In this document: one piece after another, positions 1-4,833 of the stretch
Layout: each line of letters starts with the position of its first letter
Position numbering within the stretch: the first letter of the stretch is position 1
DNA from: Pseudomonadota bacterium
Lineage (GTDB): Bacteria; Myxococcota; Myxococcia; Myxococcales; Myxococcaceae
Reading direction: 5' to 3'
Length of the DNA stretch: 6,076 nt
Assembly (NCBI GenBank): GCA_023424585.1
Contig: JAFADT010000778.1
Span: forward strand, 1-6,076
The notes under the pieces: model-generated
Told to the model about the DNA's origin: nothing
Database searches by the model: none
What the model saw: the letters and a program-made list of their open reading frames with translations, nothing else
Made by a program: the position numbers and the translations under genes

Positions 1-528
1 CTTGAGAAGCTTGTGCGACAGGGAAAGGATCGGGTTGTTGAGGAACTCGGATTCCGCTTCAGCGCGTGGAATGGCGCAAGTGACGATGATGCGACGGGCT
101 TGGAAGTGACGTGCGGTGGCTATTCCGAAAGGGTGCACAACTTCTGTTACTTCCAGCTCCCGAAGCAGGGGCCGAATGCGGAGCGGATCCTCACCGCATC
201 TGTCCTGAGCACCATGCTGAGGAGCATGGCGCTTTCCTGGGAGCCAGCCTTCGCTGTCGCTACCTCACCAGCTCATCGAGACATGGTCACCGCGAGTCCC
301 AAGCCAGGAACTTTCGTGGCGTGGATCACGTACCTGTCAGCTCGGCGTGGGAAGGTCCCTCCTCTGCCTGCCCCGGTTCACACCGAACCAGTGGAGGATA
401 AGGGGACGCTCATCGTCCTCACGCCTGAGCGCTTCACGGTCCGCAACCCGGAACATGTGGCGATTGCAGAGCGAGTGCGGGAGTTACTGGAGCAAGGCGG
501 GCTGCTGAAGCCCCTTTCGTCAACGTAG
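1..528 (+). CDS. Immunity protein 52 (Imm52)-like, 5' end outside window
   Basis: The frame is open from base 1 (L-E-K-L-V...) to the TAG at 526-528, giving 175 visible codons. A GTG at base 13 could start translation, but no Shine-Dalgarno precedes it, and members of this family as I recall them carry several dozen more N-terminal residues, so I treat the gene as 5'-partial. Visible family-like segments are GFRFSAWNG near the start, CGGYSERVHNFCYFQLP, a middle block with MALSWEPAFAVATS and HRDMV, and the C-terminal VEDKGTLIVLTPERFTV followed by a short helix. There is no signal peptide or membrane segment in the visible part, consistent with a cytoplasmic antitoxin. In the family, Imm52 sits beside a polymorphic toxin, reportedly often of the Tox-REase-5 nuclease type; such a partner would have to lie left of base 1. 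Codon use is atypical for the window: 24 of the first 40 codons from base 13 end in G or C, against 36 of 40 in the gene at 1579. The assignment is by remembered resemblance. Confidence 0.72.
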   Translation, partial: LEKLVRQGKDRVVEELGFRFSAWNGASDDDATGLEVTCGGYSERVHNFCYFQLPKQGPNAERILTASVLSTMLRSMALSWEPAFAVATSPAHRDMVTASPKPGTFVAWITYLSARRGKVPPLPAPVHTEPVEDKGTLIVLTPERFTVRNPEHVAIAERVRELLEQGGLLKPLSST

Positions 529-660
529 GCGTCAGTTCTTCCTGTCTGCATGCAGCAGTCGGCTGCGGGGACTGTTTCATGCAGCTCGCGGCGCTTCTGG
601 CGGCAGAAGGAGCAATGGCCCTGTCCCCGTGTCCCGAATGCGGGCTCGTGGGACGGAGAC

Positions 661-708
661 CTGCCCCATCAAGGGGCAAGGCAGCTTCTACGAAGGAGGG
701 ATCCTTCG
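661..708. repeat. Pair of small hairpins in the intergenic segment
   Basis: TGCCCC (662-667) pairs with GGGGCA (673-678) across a 5-base loop. CGAAGGA (691-697) pairs perfectly with TCCTTCG (702-708) across the 4-base loop GGGA. Neither is followed by a T-run on either strand, so they are not standard intrinsic terminators. They lie 133-180 bases past the immunity gene stop and could still act as 3'-end structures or be remnants of a mobile-element end. Function unknown. Confidence 0.45.
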
Positions 709-737
709 CCCCAGGCATTCTGAATCTCGCCTCGACG

Positions 738-756
738 TAACAACGAAATAACAACG
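738..756. repeat. Tandem direct repeat TAACAACG x2
   Basis: TAACAACG occurs at 738-745 and again at 749-756, separated by AAA, giving an 11-base period (about one helical turn). This A-rich patch stands out in GC-rich surroundings and lies about 95 bases left of the aminotransferase break. It could be a protein-binding pair, a core-site remnant or chance; nothing in the window decides. Confidence 0.4.
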
Positions 757-811
757 GGGCGCGGCCGGAACCGGACTTCTGCGACCAGTGGTGGGCCGCC
801 AACCCCGCGAT

Positions 812-1417
812 TCAACAGAGCCTCGACGGGGCATGGAGACTTCCCTCCTGCTCGGAGAAGAGGTGGATGCCGCGCGCCTCGCACAGCGCGCACAGCGCCT
901 GGAAGGTGGCGCGGTCCGGCAGCGAGCCCGTGGGGTTGTGCGGGAAGTTCACCACGACCATGCGCGTGTCCGGGCGCAGCGCGGCGGTGAGCGCGTCCAG
1001 GTCCAGCGCCCAGCCGCCCTCCTCCCGCAGCGGCAGCAGCGTCACGTCCGCGCCCACGGCGCGCGCCACTTCGTACAGCGACTGGTAGCCCGGCCAGGTG
1101 ACCACGGCGTGCGTGCCGGGCCCCAGCTGCACGTTCATCGCGACGAAGAGGGCCTCCTGCGCGCCCGCGAAGGTGAGGACGTCGTCGGGGGACAGGCCCG
1201 GGTACATCCCGGCGATGGCCTCGCGCAGCGCGGGCAGGCCGGGCGCCTCCGTGTAGCCGAGCGTCAGCCCGTCCCAGCGCGCGCGGTCCTCCGGCGACGC
1301 GAGCGCCAGCAGGTCCGCCATGCGCCAGCCCTCCACGTCGGAGGAGCACAGCAGGTAGGGCGCGGCGAACTCCCAGCGCGCGAAGTAGCGCTCCAGCTCG
1401 AAGTCGGGGATGCGCAT
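812..1417 (-). pseudogene. Class I/II PLP-dependent aminotransferase, C-terminal half lost
   Basis: The ATG at 1415-1417 is chosen because GGAGG sits five bases upstream of it; an in-frame ATG at 1427-1429 is weaker. The frame encodes 201 residues, about half of a usual aminotransferase of this fold (roughly 380-400). Visible family features are GYTEAPGLPALREAIA (54-69), the cofactor phosphate-loop-like GAQEA (85-89), WPGYQSLYE (108-116) and NFPHNPTG (157-164) with the substrate-carboxylate/cofactor Asn region. Homology runs to HLFS (185-188), where SDE(V/I)Y should follow. Instead the frame continues for 13 unrelated residues (E189 to C201) and stops at 812-814. The aspartate that contacts the pyridine nitrogen, the Schiff-base lysine (SK..G.. 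motif) and the whole C-terminal domain are absent, so the product cannot be an active aminotransferase. The intact part keeps typical high-GC codon use, so the loss looks recent. Original substrate unknown. Confidence 0.85.
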
Positions 1418-1514
1418 CACGGCCTCCATGCCCGCCTGCCCACCGGAGGGCCGAGCGGGCCACCACACCTTGCCGGGCAGACGAGCGGACGGGCGCGAAG
1501 CCGGGAGCAACCGG

Positions 1515-1530
1515 TGGCGCATGCATAGCT
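1515..1530 (+). promoter_or_regulatory. Candidate sigma-54 (-24/-12) promoter for the 1579 gene
   Basis: TGGCGC at 1515-1520 and TAGCT at 1526-1530 resemble the consensus TGGCACG-N4-TTGCW. The essential GG (1516-1517) and GC (1528-1529) are exactly ten bases apart. Three specified positions mismatch. A start about 12 bases past the -12 element would leave a leader of roughly 38 bases before the ATG at 1579. Myxobacteria use sigma-54 widely, but I see no obvious enhancer-binding site, and in such GC-rich DNA a chance match is quite possible. Confidence 0.3.
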
Positions 1531-1565
1531 TGAGTCGCGTCCCGTTGAAGCGCTTTCCACTTCCC

Positions 1566-1573
1566 AGAGGGAG
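1566..1573 (+). promoter_or_regulatory. Ribosome binding site for the thioredoxin-like gene
   Basis: AGAGGGAG lies five bases before the ATG at 1579. It supports this start over longer readings of the same region in other frames. Confidence 0.7.
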
Positions 1574-1578
1574 TCCGC

Positions 1579-2088
1579 ATGGCCTCGACGAAAATCCCGC
1601 TCACGCTCCTGGACCCGGAAGGCGGGTGGGTGAACGCCCCCGTCCACGTCTCGGAGCTCGATGGACTGCCCGTCCTCCTCCACTTCTGGACCCTGGACTG
1701 CGAGGACTGCGCCGCGCAGTTCGAGGCCATCAACCAGTGGGTGGTGGACTACGGGCCCAAGGGCCTGAAGGTCATCGGCGTGGACGTCACCCACTCCGAC
1801 CCGGAGCTGCGGGACACCAACAAGGTGGAGGGCTTCGCGCGCGAGCACGGCCTGCGCCATCCCATCGCCATGGACGACGGCTCCCTGGCCCGGGCCTACG
1901 GCGTGGACAAGCACCCCGCCTTCCTCCTCTTCGGCCCGGATGGCCGGCTGAAGAACCGCATCAGCGGCAAGGACGCCCTGCGCCGCATGCGCAAGCTGCT
2001 CCAGGACCTGCCCGGCCAGGAGCCGCCCGCGCTCCACGGCGAGGTGTCCCGCGAGCAGGAGGACCAGGTCGCGGCCTCCCATCCCTGA
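1579..2088 (+). CDS. Cytoplasmic thioredoxin-fold protein (redoxin/TlpA-like, CEDC motif)
   Basis: 169 residues with a good Shine-Dalgarno and no signal peptide or membrane segment, so probably cytoplasmic, unlike exported TlpA/ResA proteins. The order fits an AhpC-TSA/redoxin thioredoxin fold: LPVLLHFWTLDCEDC (strand beta-1 and active site, C41 and C44), a helix to about W53, GLKVIGVDVTH (61-71, the redoxin second strand), a variable helix (73-90), HPIAMDDGSLARAYGVDKHPAFLLF with the likely cis-proline P112, and FGPDGRL (117-123). The arrangement after the active site resembles the thioredoxin-like domain of NHLRC2-type proteins (FWT..C..C). The residues between the cysteines are both acidic (E42, D43), whereas oxidoreductases of this fold usually have CPxC or CGPC. 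The last ~25 residues are polar and probably disordered. It is expected to act in thiol-disulfide exchange or peroxide handling; partner unknown. The SDR gene starts 32 bases after the stop, suggesting co-transcription. Confidence 0.85.
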   Translation: MASTKIPLTLLDPEGGWVNAPVHVSELDGLPVLLHFWTLDCEDCAAQFEAINQWVVDYGPKGLKVIGVDVTHSDPELRDTNKVEGFAREHGLRHPIAMDDGSLARAYGVDKHPAFLLFGPDGRLKNRISGKDALRRMRKLLQDLPGQEPPALHGEVSREQEDQVAASHP

Positions 2089-2107
2089 CGTCCCACCCCA
2101 CTCCCCT

Positions 2108-2113
2108 GGAGGG
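2108..2113 (+). promoter_or_regulatory. Ribosome binding site fixing the SDR start
   Basis: GGAGGG ends seven bases before the ATG at 2121. The same frame is open back to 1410 across the preceding gene, so this site decides that translation starts at 2121. Confidence 0.7.
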
Positions 2114-2120
2114 TCTCACC

Positions 2121-3161
2121 ATGGCTGACAGACGACACACCGAGCGGAGGGGCCTCTCCCTGGGCGCGCTCGCCGCGGGGGTGGGGGCCGTGGTGGGCCT
2201 GAAGCGCGCCCTGCGCGCGCGCTACAGCTTCAAGGGCAGGACGGTGCTCATCACCGGCGGCTCCCGGGGCCTGGGGCTGGTGATGGCGCGCCTGTTCCTG
2301 AAGGAGGGCGCGCGCGTGGCCATCTGCGGGCGCGACGTCGACTCGCTCCGGCGCGCCCACGCGGACCTGGAGCAACTGGGCGGCGAGGTGCTGTCCCTGC
2401 GCTGCGACGTGCGCGACCAGGTGCAGGTGGACGCAATGGTGGGCGCCGTCCATGAGCGATGGGGCGCGGTGGACGTGCTCATCAACAACGCGGGCGTCAT
2501 CATGGTGGGCCCGCTGGAGTCCATGACGCTGGAGGACTTCGAGGAGGCGGTGGACATCCACCTGTGGGGGCCGCTCTACACGACGCTCGCGGTGGTGCCG
2601 GCCATGAAGGCGCGCGGCGAGGGCCGCATCGTCAACGTGTCCTCCATGGGCGGCAAGCTGAGCATCCCGCACCTGGTGCCCTACTCCGCGAGCAAGTTCG
2701 CGCTGGTGGGCCTGTCGGACGGGCTGCGCACGGAGCTGGCCCAGGACGGCATCCGCGTGACGACGGCGTGCCCGTCCCTCATCCGCACCGGCAGCCCGCG
2801 CAACGCGACCTTCAAGGGCGACCATGAGAAGGAGTACGCGTGGTTCCACGTGGGCAACTCGATGCTGGGCCTGTCCATGAGCGCGGAGCGCGTGGCGCGC
2901 AAGATCATCGAGGCGTGCCGCCGGGGTGACGCGGAGGCGCTGGTGGGCATGCCCGCGAAGCTGGGGGCGGTGGGCCGCGCGCTGGCGCCCAACCTCACCG
3001 CGCGCGTGCTGGACGTCGCCAACCGGCTGCTGCCCCAGGACAGCACCCCGGAGCGTCACAAGGGCAGCGAGAGCGAGACGCCCCTCACCCGCTCCTGGCT
3101 CACGGAGCTGAGCCGCCGCGCGGCGGAGCGCAACAACGAGAACGGGGTGTCCCTCCACTGA
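2121..3161 (+). CDS. Short-chain dehydrogenase/reductase with N-terminal hydrophobic extension
   Basis: 346 residues, longer than the usual ~250 of classical SDRs. Residues 1-38 form an added N-terminus: a basic start (R4, R5, R9, R10), a small-residue hydrophobic stretch (L12-L27), then K28/R29/R32/R34. This could be a membrane anchor or amphipathic tether. The Rossmann domain follows: TGGSRGLG (45-52), CDV (95-97), NNAG (122-125), catalytic S175 in VSSMGG, Y188 and K192 in YSASK, then PSLIRTG with T near the nucleotide. R49 in the glycine-rich loop and R71 at the end of strand beta-2 suggest NADP(H). The fourth member of the classical catalytic tetrad, normally Asn in a DVN-L motif, is His147 here (VDIHLWGPLY). 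The C-terminal ~80 residues extend past the core and end in a polar tail. Substrate cannot be told from sequence. It is probably co-transcribed with the thioredoxin-like gene upstream. Confidence 0.9.
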   Translation: MADRRHTERRGLSLGALAAGVGAVVGLKRALRARYSFKGRTVLITGGSRGLGLVMARLFLKEGARVAICGRDVDSLRRAHADLEQLGGEVLSLRCDVRDQVQVDAMVGAVHERWGAVDVLINNAGVIMVGPLESMTLEDFEEAVDIHLWGPLYTTLAVVPAMKARGEGRIVNVSSMGGKLSIPHLVPYSASKFALVGLSDGLRTELAQDGIRVTTACPSLIRTGSPRNATFKGDHEKEYAWFHVGNSMLGLSMSAERVARKIIEACRRGDAEALVGMPAKLGAVGRALAPNLTARVLDVANRLLPQDSTPERHKGSESETPLTRSWLTELSRRAAERNNENGVSLH

Positions 3162-3177
3162 CGCCAGGGACACCCCG
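3143..3177. terminator. Hairpin at the end of the SDR gene, between convergent genes
   Basis: CGGGGTGTCCCT (3143-3154) pairs perfectly over 12 bp with AGGGACACCCCG (3166-3177). The 11-base loop contains the SDR stop codon (TGA 3159-3161). There is no T-run on either side, so it is not a textbook intrinsic terminator. Its position between two convergent genes whose stops are only about 28 bases apart, and its strength, suggest a bidirectional 3'-end structure that blocks read-through or stabilises the mRNA ends. Confidence 0.6.
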
Positions 3178-3188
3178 GTGGACGGCGG

Positions 3189-4298
3189 CTACGCCTTGCC
3201 GTCCATCTCCGCCAGCTCCATGCGCCAGTGGCCGCGGTGCTCGTAGGCCTGCGCCAGCTGGTCGTTCAGCGCGGAGAGCATCCGCGTGTTCCCGTCCTGC
3301 TCATAGCCCTTGAGGGCCTCCGCGCAGGCGGGCACGCGCGCGAGGAACGTCCGCAGCGCGTCCAGGCTCAATTCATTCACATACATCCCATACCCGAGCT
3401 TCTCCAGGTACAGGGCGTTGAGCACCTGCTCGAACTGGCCGCCCACGGGGATGCTGAGCACCGGCTTGTGCAGGTAGACGGCCTCGCTCATCAGCGTGTA
3501 GCCGCCGCCCGCAACCACCGCGCGCGCGGTGCGCAGGTCGTTGATGAAGCCCGCCTCGCTGAAAGGACGGTAGGTGAGGTTGCCCTCCACCACGTCCTCG
3601 GTGAGGTCGCGGCGCAGGCCATACACGCGGCACGGCACGCCGGACTGCTTGAGGATTTCAGGCAGGTGCGTGTTCGTCGTCGCCGTCTGGTACACCAGCA
3701 GGTGCTCCCCGGCCTCCGGCTTCGACGCCAGGATCTCCGGCCGCAGGATGGACGGCGCCAGCGTGGTGCGGCGCTTGCGCAGCGGCGGGTAGAAGAACGA
3801 GGTGATCAGATAGTGGAAGGCCCCGGGCAGCTTCGCCTTCACGATGGCGCGCGTGGCCTCGAAGCTCTCCTCATGGCCCGCGAGCAGCGCCGGGTCGTGC
3901 TGACAGCGGTTGATGACCTGCATGTTGTCCACGCTGATGACGGGCAGCCGGTGGTTCTTCGCGAACAGGTAGCTGAACGTCTCGAAGTCGCTCACCACCA
4001 CGTCGGGCTTGAAGCCCTCCACCAGGTCGAAGTACTGGCGCACGTTCTGCGGCCAGCCCTTCACGGCGCCCTGCAGGTTCTGGAGCACCGTCTGCCACTT
4101 CTTCACCGAGTTGCCTTCGTAGGCGATGGTCAGCCCCCAGATGCCGTGCACGTTCTGGAAGCGCTGGGCCAGGTAGTGCTGCGCCCGCCCGGACACCACG
4201 ATGTGGACCTCGTGTTCCTTCGTCAGCGCCTCCAGCAACACGCGCGAGCGCGTGGCGTGGCCCATCCCTTCGCCGACGACCCCATACAGGATTCGCAT
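3189..4298 (-). CDS. GT-B glycosyltransferase, MurG-like (MJ1255/VC2487 type)
   Basis: 369 residues from an ATG at 4296-4298. The N-terminus MRILYGVVGEGMGHATRS (1-18) is the glycine-rich acceptor-side loop of MurG/MGDG-synthase-like GT-B enzymes. VVVSDFETFSYLFAKN (100-115) and ISVDNMQ (121-127) match the usual strand-loop blocks of the N-terminal domain. The second Rossmann domain begins near residue 199 (HLLVYQTAT). It contains VVAGGGYTLMSEAVYLHKPVLSIP (261-284), the nucleotide-sugar signature with GGG (264-266) and SEA (271-273). GGQFEQVLNALYLEKLGYG (286-304) follows, with Q288, E290, Q291 and N294 in the donor-binding helix. No signal peptide or transmembrane helix is seen, so it is cytosolic or peripheral to the inner membrane. 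The family transfers sugars to lipid, peptidoglycan or small-molecule acceptors; donor and acceptor here are unknown. It is a single gene, convergent with the SDR and divergent from the small membrane protein gene. The ribosome site upstream is weak. Confidence 0.85.
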   Translation of the reverse strand: MRILYGVVGEGMGHATRSRVLLEALTKEHEVHIVVSGRAQHYLAQRFQNVHGIWGLTIAYEGNSVKKWQTVLQNLQGAVKGWPQNVRQYFDLVEGFKPDVVVSDFETFSYLFAKNHRLPVISVDNMQVINRCQHDPALLAGHEESFEATRAIVKAKLPGAFHYLITSFFYPPLRKRRTTLAPSILRPEILASKPEAGEHLLVYQTATTNTHLPEILKQSGVPCRVYGLRRDLTEDVVEGNLTYRPFSEAGFINDLRTARAVVAGGGYTLMSEAVYLHKPVLSIPVGGQFEQVLNALYLEKLGYGMYVNELSLDALRTFLARVPACAEALKGYEQDGNTRMLSALNDQLAQAYEHRGHWRMELAEMDGKA

Positions 4299-4371
4299 GG
4301 TCCGGAAGCATACGTCCGCGCCCCCCTCCCCTGTCCCTTCCCGCCCGGGACGATGCTAGGCCTCCGGGTCC
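4299..4371. other. Divergent intergenic region, 73 bases
   Basis: This short gap must hold the promoters of both the glycosyltransferase (leftward) and the small membrane protein (rightward). It is pyrimidine-rich on the plus strand (runs of C and T at 4319-4345). I see no convincing -35/-10 pair or strong Shine-Dalgarno for either gene; the best partial match for the rightward gene is TAGG at 4357-4360, 11 bases before the ATG. Confidence 0.4.
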
Positions 4372-4692
4372 ATGACCTCCCTGCCCTCGAACCGGGGTGC
4401 CTCCGTCCTGCGCGCCGCGGCGCTCGGGCTGGTGGCCGGCCTGCTCCTGGGCGGCCTGGGGCTGCTCGTCCTGGGCGTGAAGCCCCTCCTCGCCCCCTCG
4501 GACTGCGCCGGCCTGTCCGGCCAGGAATGCCAGCTCATCCGCGAGGCGGAGCGCGACCTGGGCCGGATCCAGACGCTCTGCGGCGGCGCGCTCGTCGCGC
4601 TGGGCGCCGCCCTCTTCGCCCTCACCCGCCCGCGTCCCCCCGGGGACGCGCCGCCCCGCCCGCCGGACGGCCCGCACGGTGACGCCCGATGA
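4372..4692 (+). CDS. Small two-helix membrane protein of unknown function
   Basis: 106 residues. Helix 1 spans about V12-V36 (rich in L, G and A) and helix 2 about L69-L84. The 32-residue loop between them is polar and contains C45 and C53 (DCAGLSGQEC), followed by a charged helix (IREAERDLGRIQ). R86 and R88 directly after helix 2 favour a cytoplasmic C-terminus, which by topology puts the loop on the periplasmic side, where C45 and C53 could form a disulfide. The tail is proline-rich (RPRPPGDAPPRPP). I do not recognise a family. In favour of a real gene are its third-position G/C bias, its coherent hairpin topology and its location between well-defined genes. Against it is a weak ribosome site (TAGG 11 bases upstream). 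It does not overlap its neighbours. Confidence 0.7.
   Translation: MTSLPSNRGASVLRAAALGLVAGLLLGGLGLLVLGVKPLLAPSDCAGLSGQECQLIREAERDLGRIQTLCGGALVALGAALFALTRPRPPGDAPPRPPDGPHGDAR
4631..4650. repeat. Strong inverted repeat near the 3' end of the membrane-protein gene
   Basis: CGCGTCCCC (4631-4639) is perfectly complementary to GGGGACGCG (4642-4650) with two bases between. It lies within codons for the proline-rich tail, about 40 bases before the stop. It may fold as a very stable mRNA hairpin. There is no T-run, so termination is doubtful. High local GC makes some of this pairing expected. Confidence 0.4.
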
Positions 4693-4763
4693 CTCCAGCG
4701 TTTGAGAGGCCAAGGATTTCCGCCGCGCCGCGCAAGGGGCCGGGTGCTCTTCCCCGTAGGCCA

Positions 4764-4813
4764 TTTTCGCGCGAGGGGTAGGACTCCTAATTACCACTGG
4801 CCCGGCCATTAGG
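4764..4813 (+). promoter_or_regulatory. Candidate promoter/operator of the LysR-family gene
   Basis: The 141-base gap before the regulator contains its most AT-rich patch here. CCTAAT (4786-4791) is inverted as ATTAGG (4808-4813) across 16 bases. TGGCC-C-GGCCA (4798-4808) is a second palindrome in the same place, and TAGGA-C-TCCTA (4779-4789) a third. LysR regulators commonly bind interrupted palindromes next to their own start. TTTTCG (4764-4769) and CTAATT (4787-4792) could be a poor -35/-10 pair with a 17-base spacer. All of this is inference from symmetry. Confidence 0.35.
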
Positions 4814-4822
4814 TTTGGGGGT

Positions 4823-4827
4823 AGGAG
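4823..4827 (+). promoter_or_regulatory. Ribosome binding site of the LysR-family gene
   Basis: AGGAG lies six bases upstream of the ATG at 4834, a good match in sequence and spacing that fixes the start. Confidence 0.75.
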
Positions 4828-4833
4828 ACGGCC

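Larger units (their letters stand above)
529..850. other. Gene-free segment between immunity gene and truncated aminotransferase
   Basis: No reading frame here has a start, a Shine-Dalgarno and a recognisable product. The segment holds a 10-bp palindrome (CTGCATGCAG, 546-555), a direct repeat of CATGCAGC at 549-556 and 578-585, two adjacent small hairpins (662-678 and 691-708) and two copies of TAACAACG (738-756). A plus-strand frame from 741 to the junction near 850 reads like protein (PEPDFCDQWWAANPAIQQSL) but has no in-frame ATG and is closed upstream by a TAA at 738-740. The segment may be a degraded remnant of genes accompanying the immunity gene, or a recombination scar. I recognise no transposase, integrase or tRNA end in it. 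Confidence 0.5.

Noticed and set aside
434..802. 122-codon minus-strand frame antisense to the 3' end of the immunity gene
   Set aside because: No Shine-Dalgarno, no recognisable motif, low-complexity composition; it overlaps the end of a better supported gene.
529..850. tRNA gene end, IS terminal repeats or CRISPR repeats in the scar segment
   Set aside because: I looked for tRNA 3' ends, long terminal inverted repeats and regularly spaced repeats. Only very short repeats are present, too small to call any of these.
867..1088. 73-codon plus-strand frame within the aminotransferase remnant
   Set aside because: Ser/Ala/Arg-rich antisense of a conserved coding region; no ribosome site.
669..1733. 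354-codon minus-strand frame overlapping the aminotransferase
   Set aside because: Arg/Ala/Gly-rich antisense and off-frame reading; the aminotransferase frame in the same place has clear family motifs.
1410..2120. Upstream extension of the SDR frame to base 1410
   Set aside because: It runs out of frame through the thioredoxin-like gene with Arg/Pro/Gly-rich content. GGAGGG before the ATG at 2121 gives the true start.
1896..3173. 425-codon minus-strand frame opposite the SDR
   Set aside because: His/Arg/Ala-rich antisense shadow created by third-position G/C bias; the plus strand carries SDR motifs.
4299..4371. Sigma-70 promoters in the divergent gap (for example TATGCT on the minus strand just before the glycosyltransferase)
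   Set aside because: The -10-like match is too close to the start codon and has no credible -35 partner.
3228..4682. 484-codon plus-strand frame opposite the glycosyltransferase
   Set aside because: Typical antisense shadow (Leu/Arg/Val/His-rich) with no motifs; the minus strand carries GT-B signatures.
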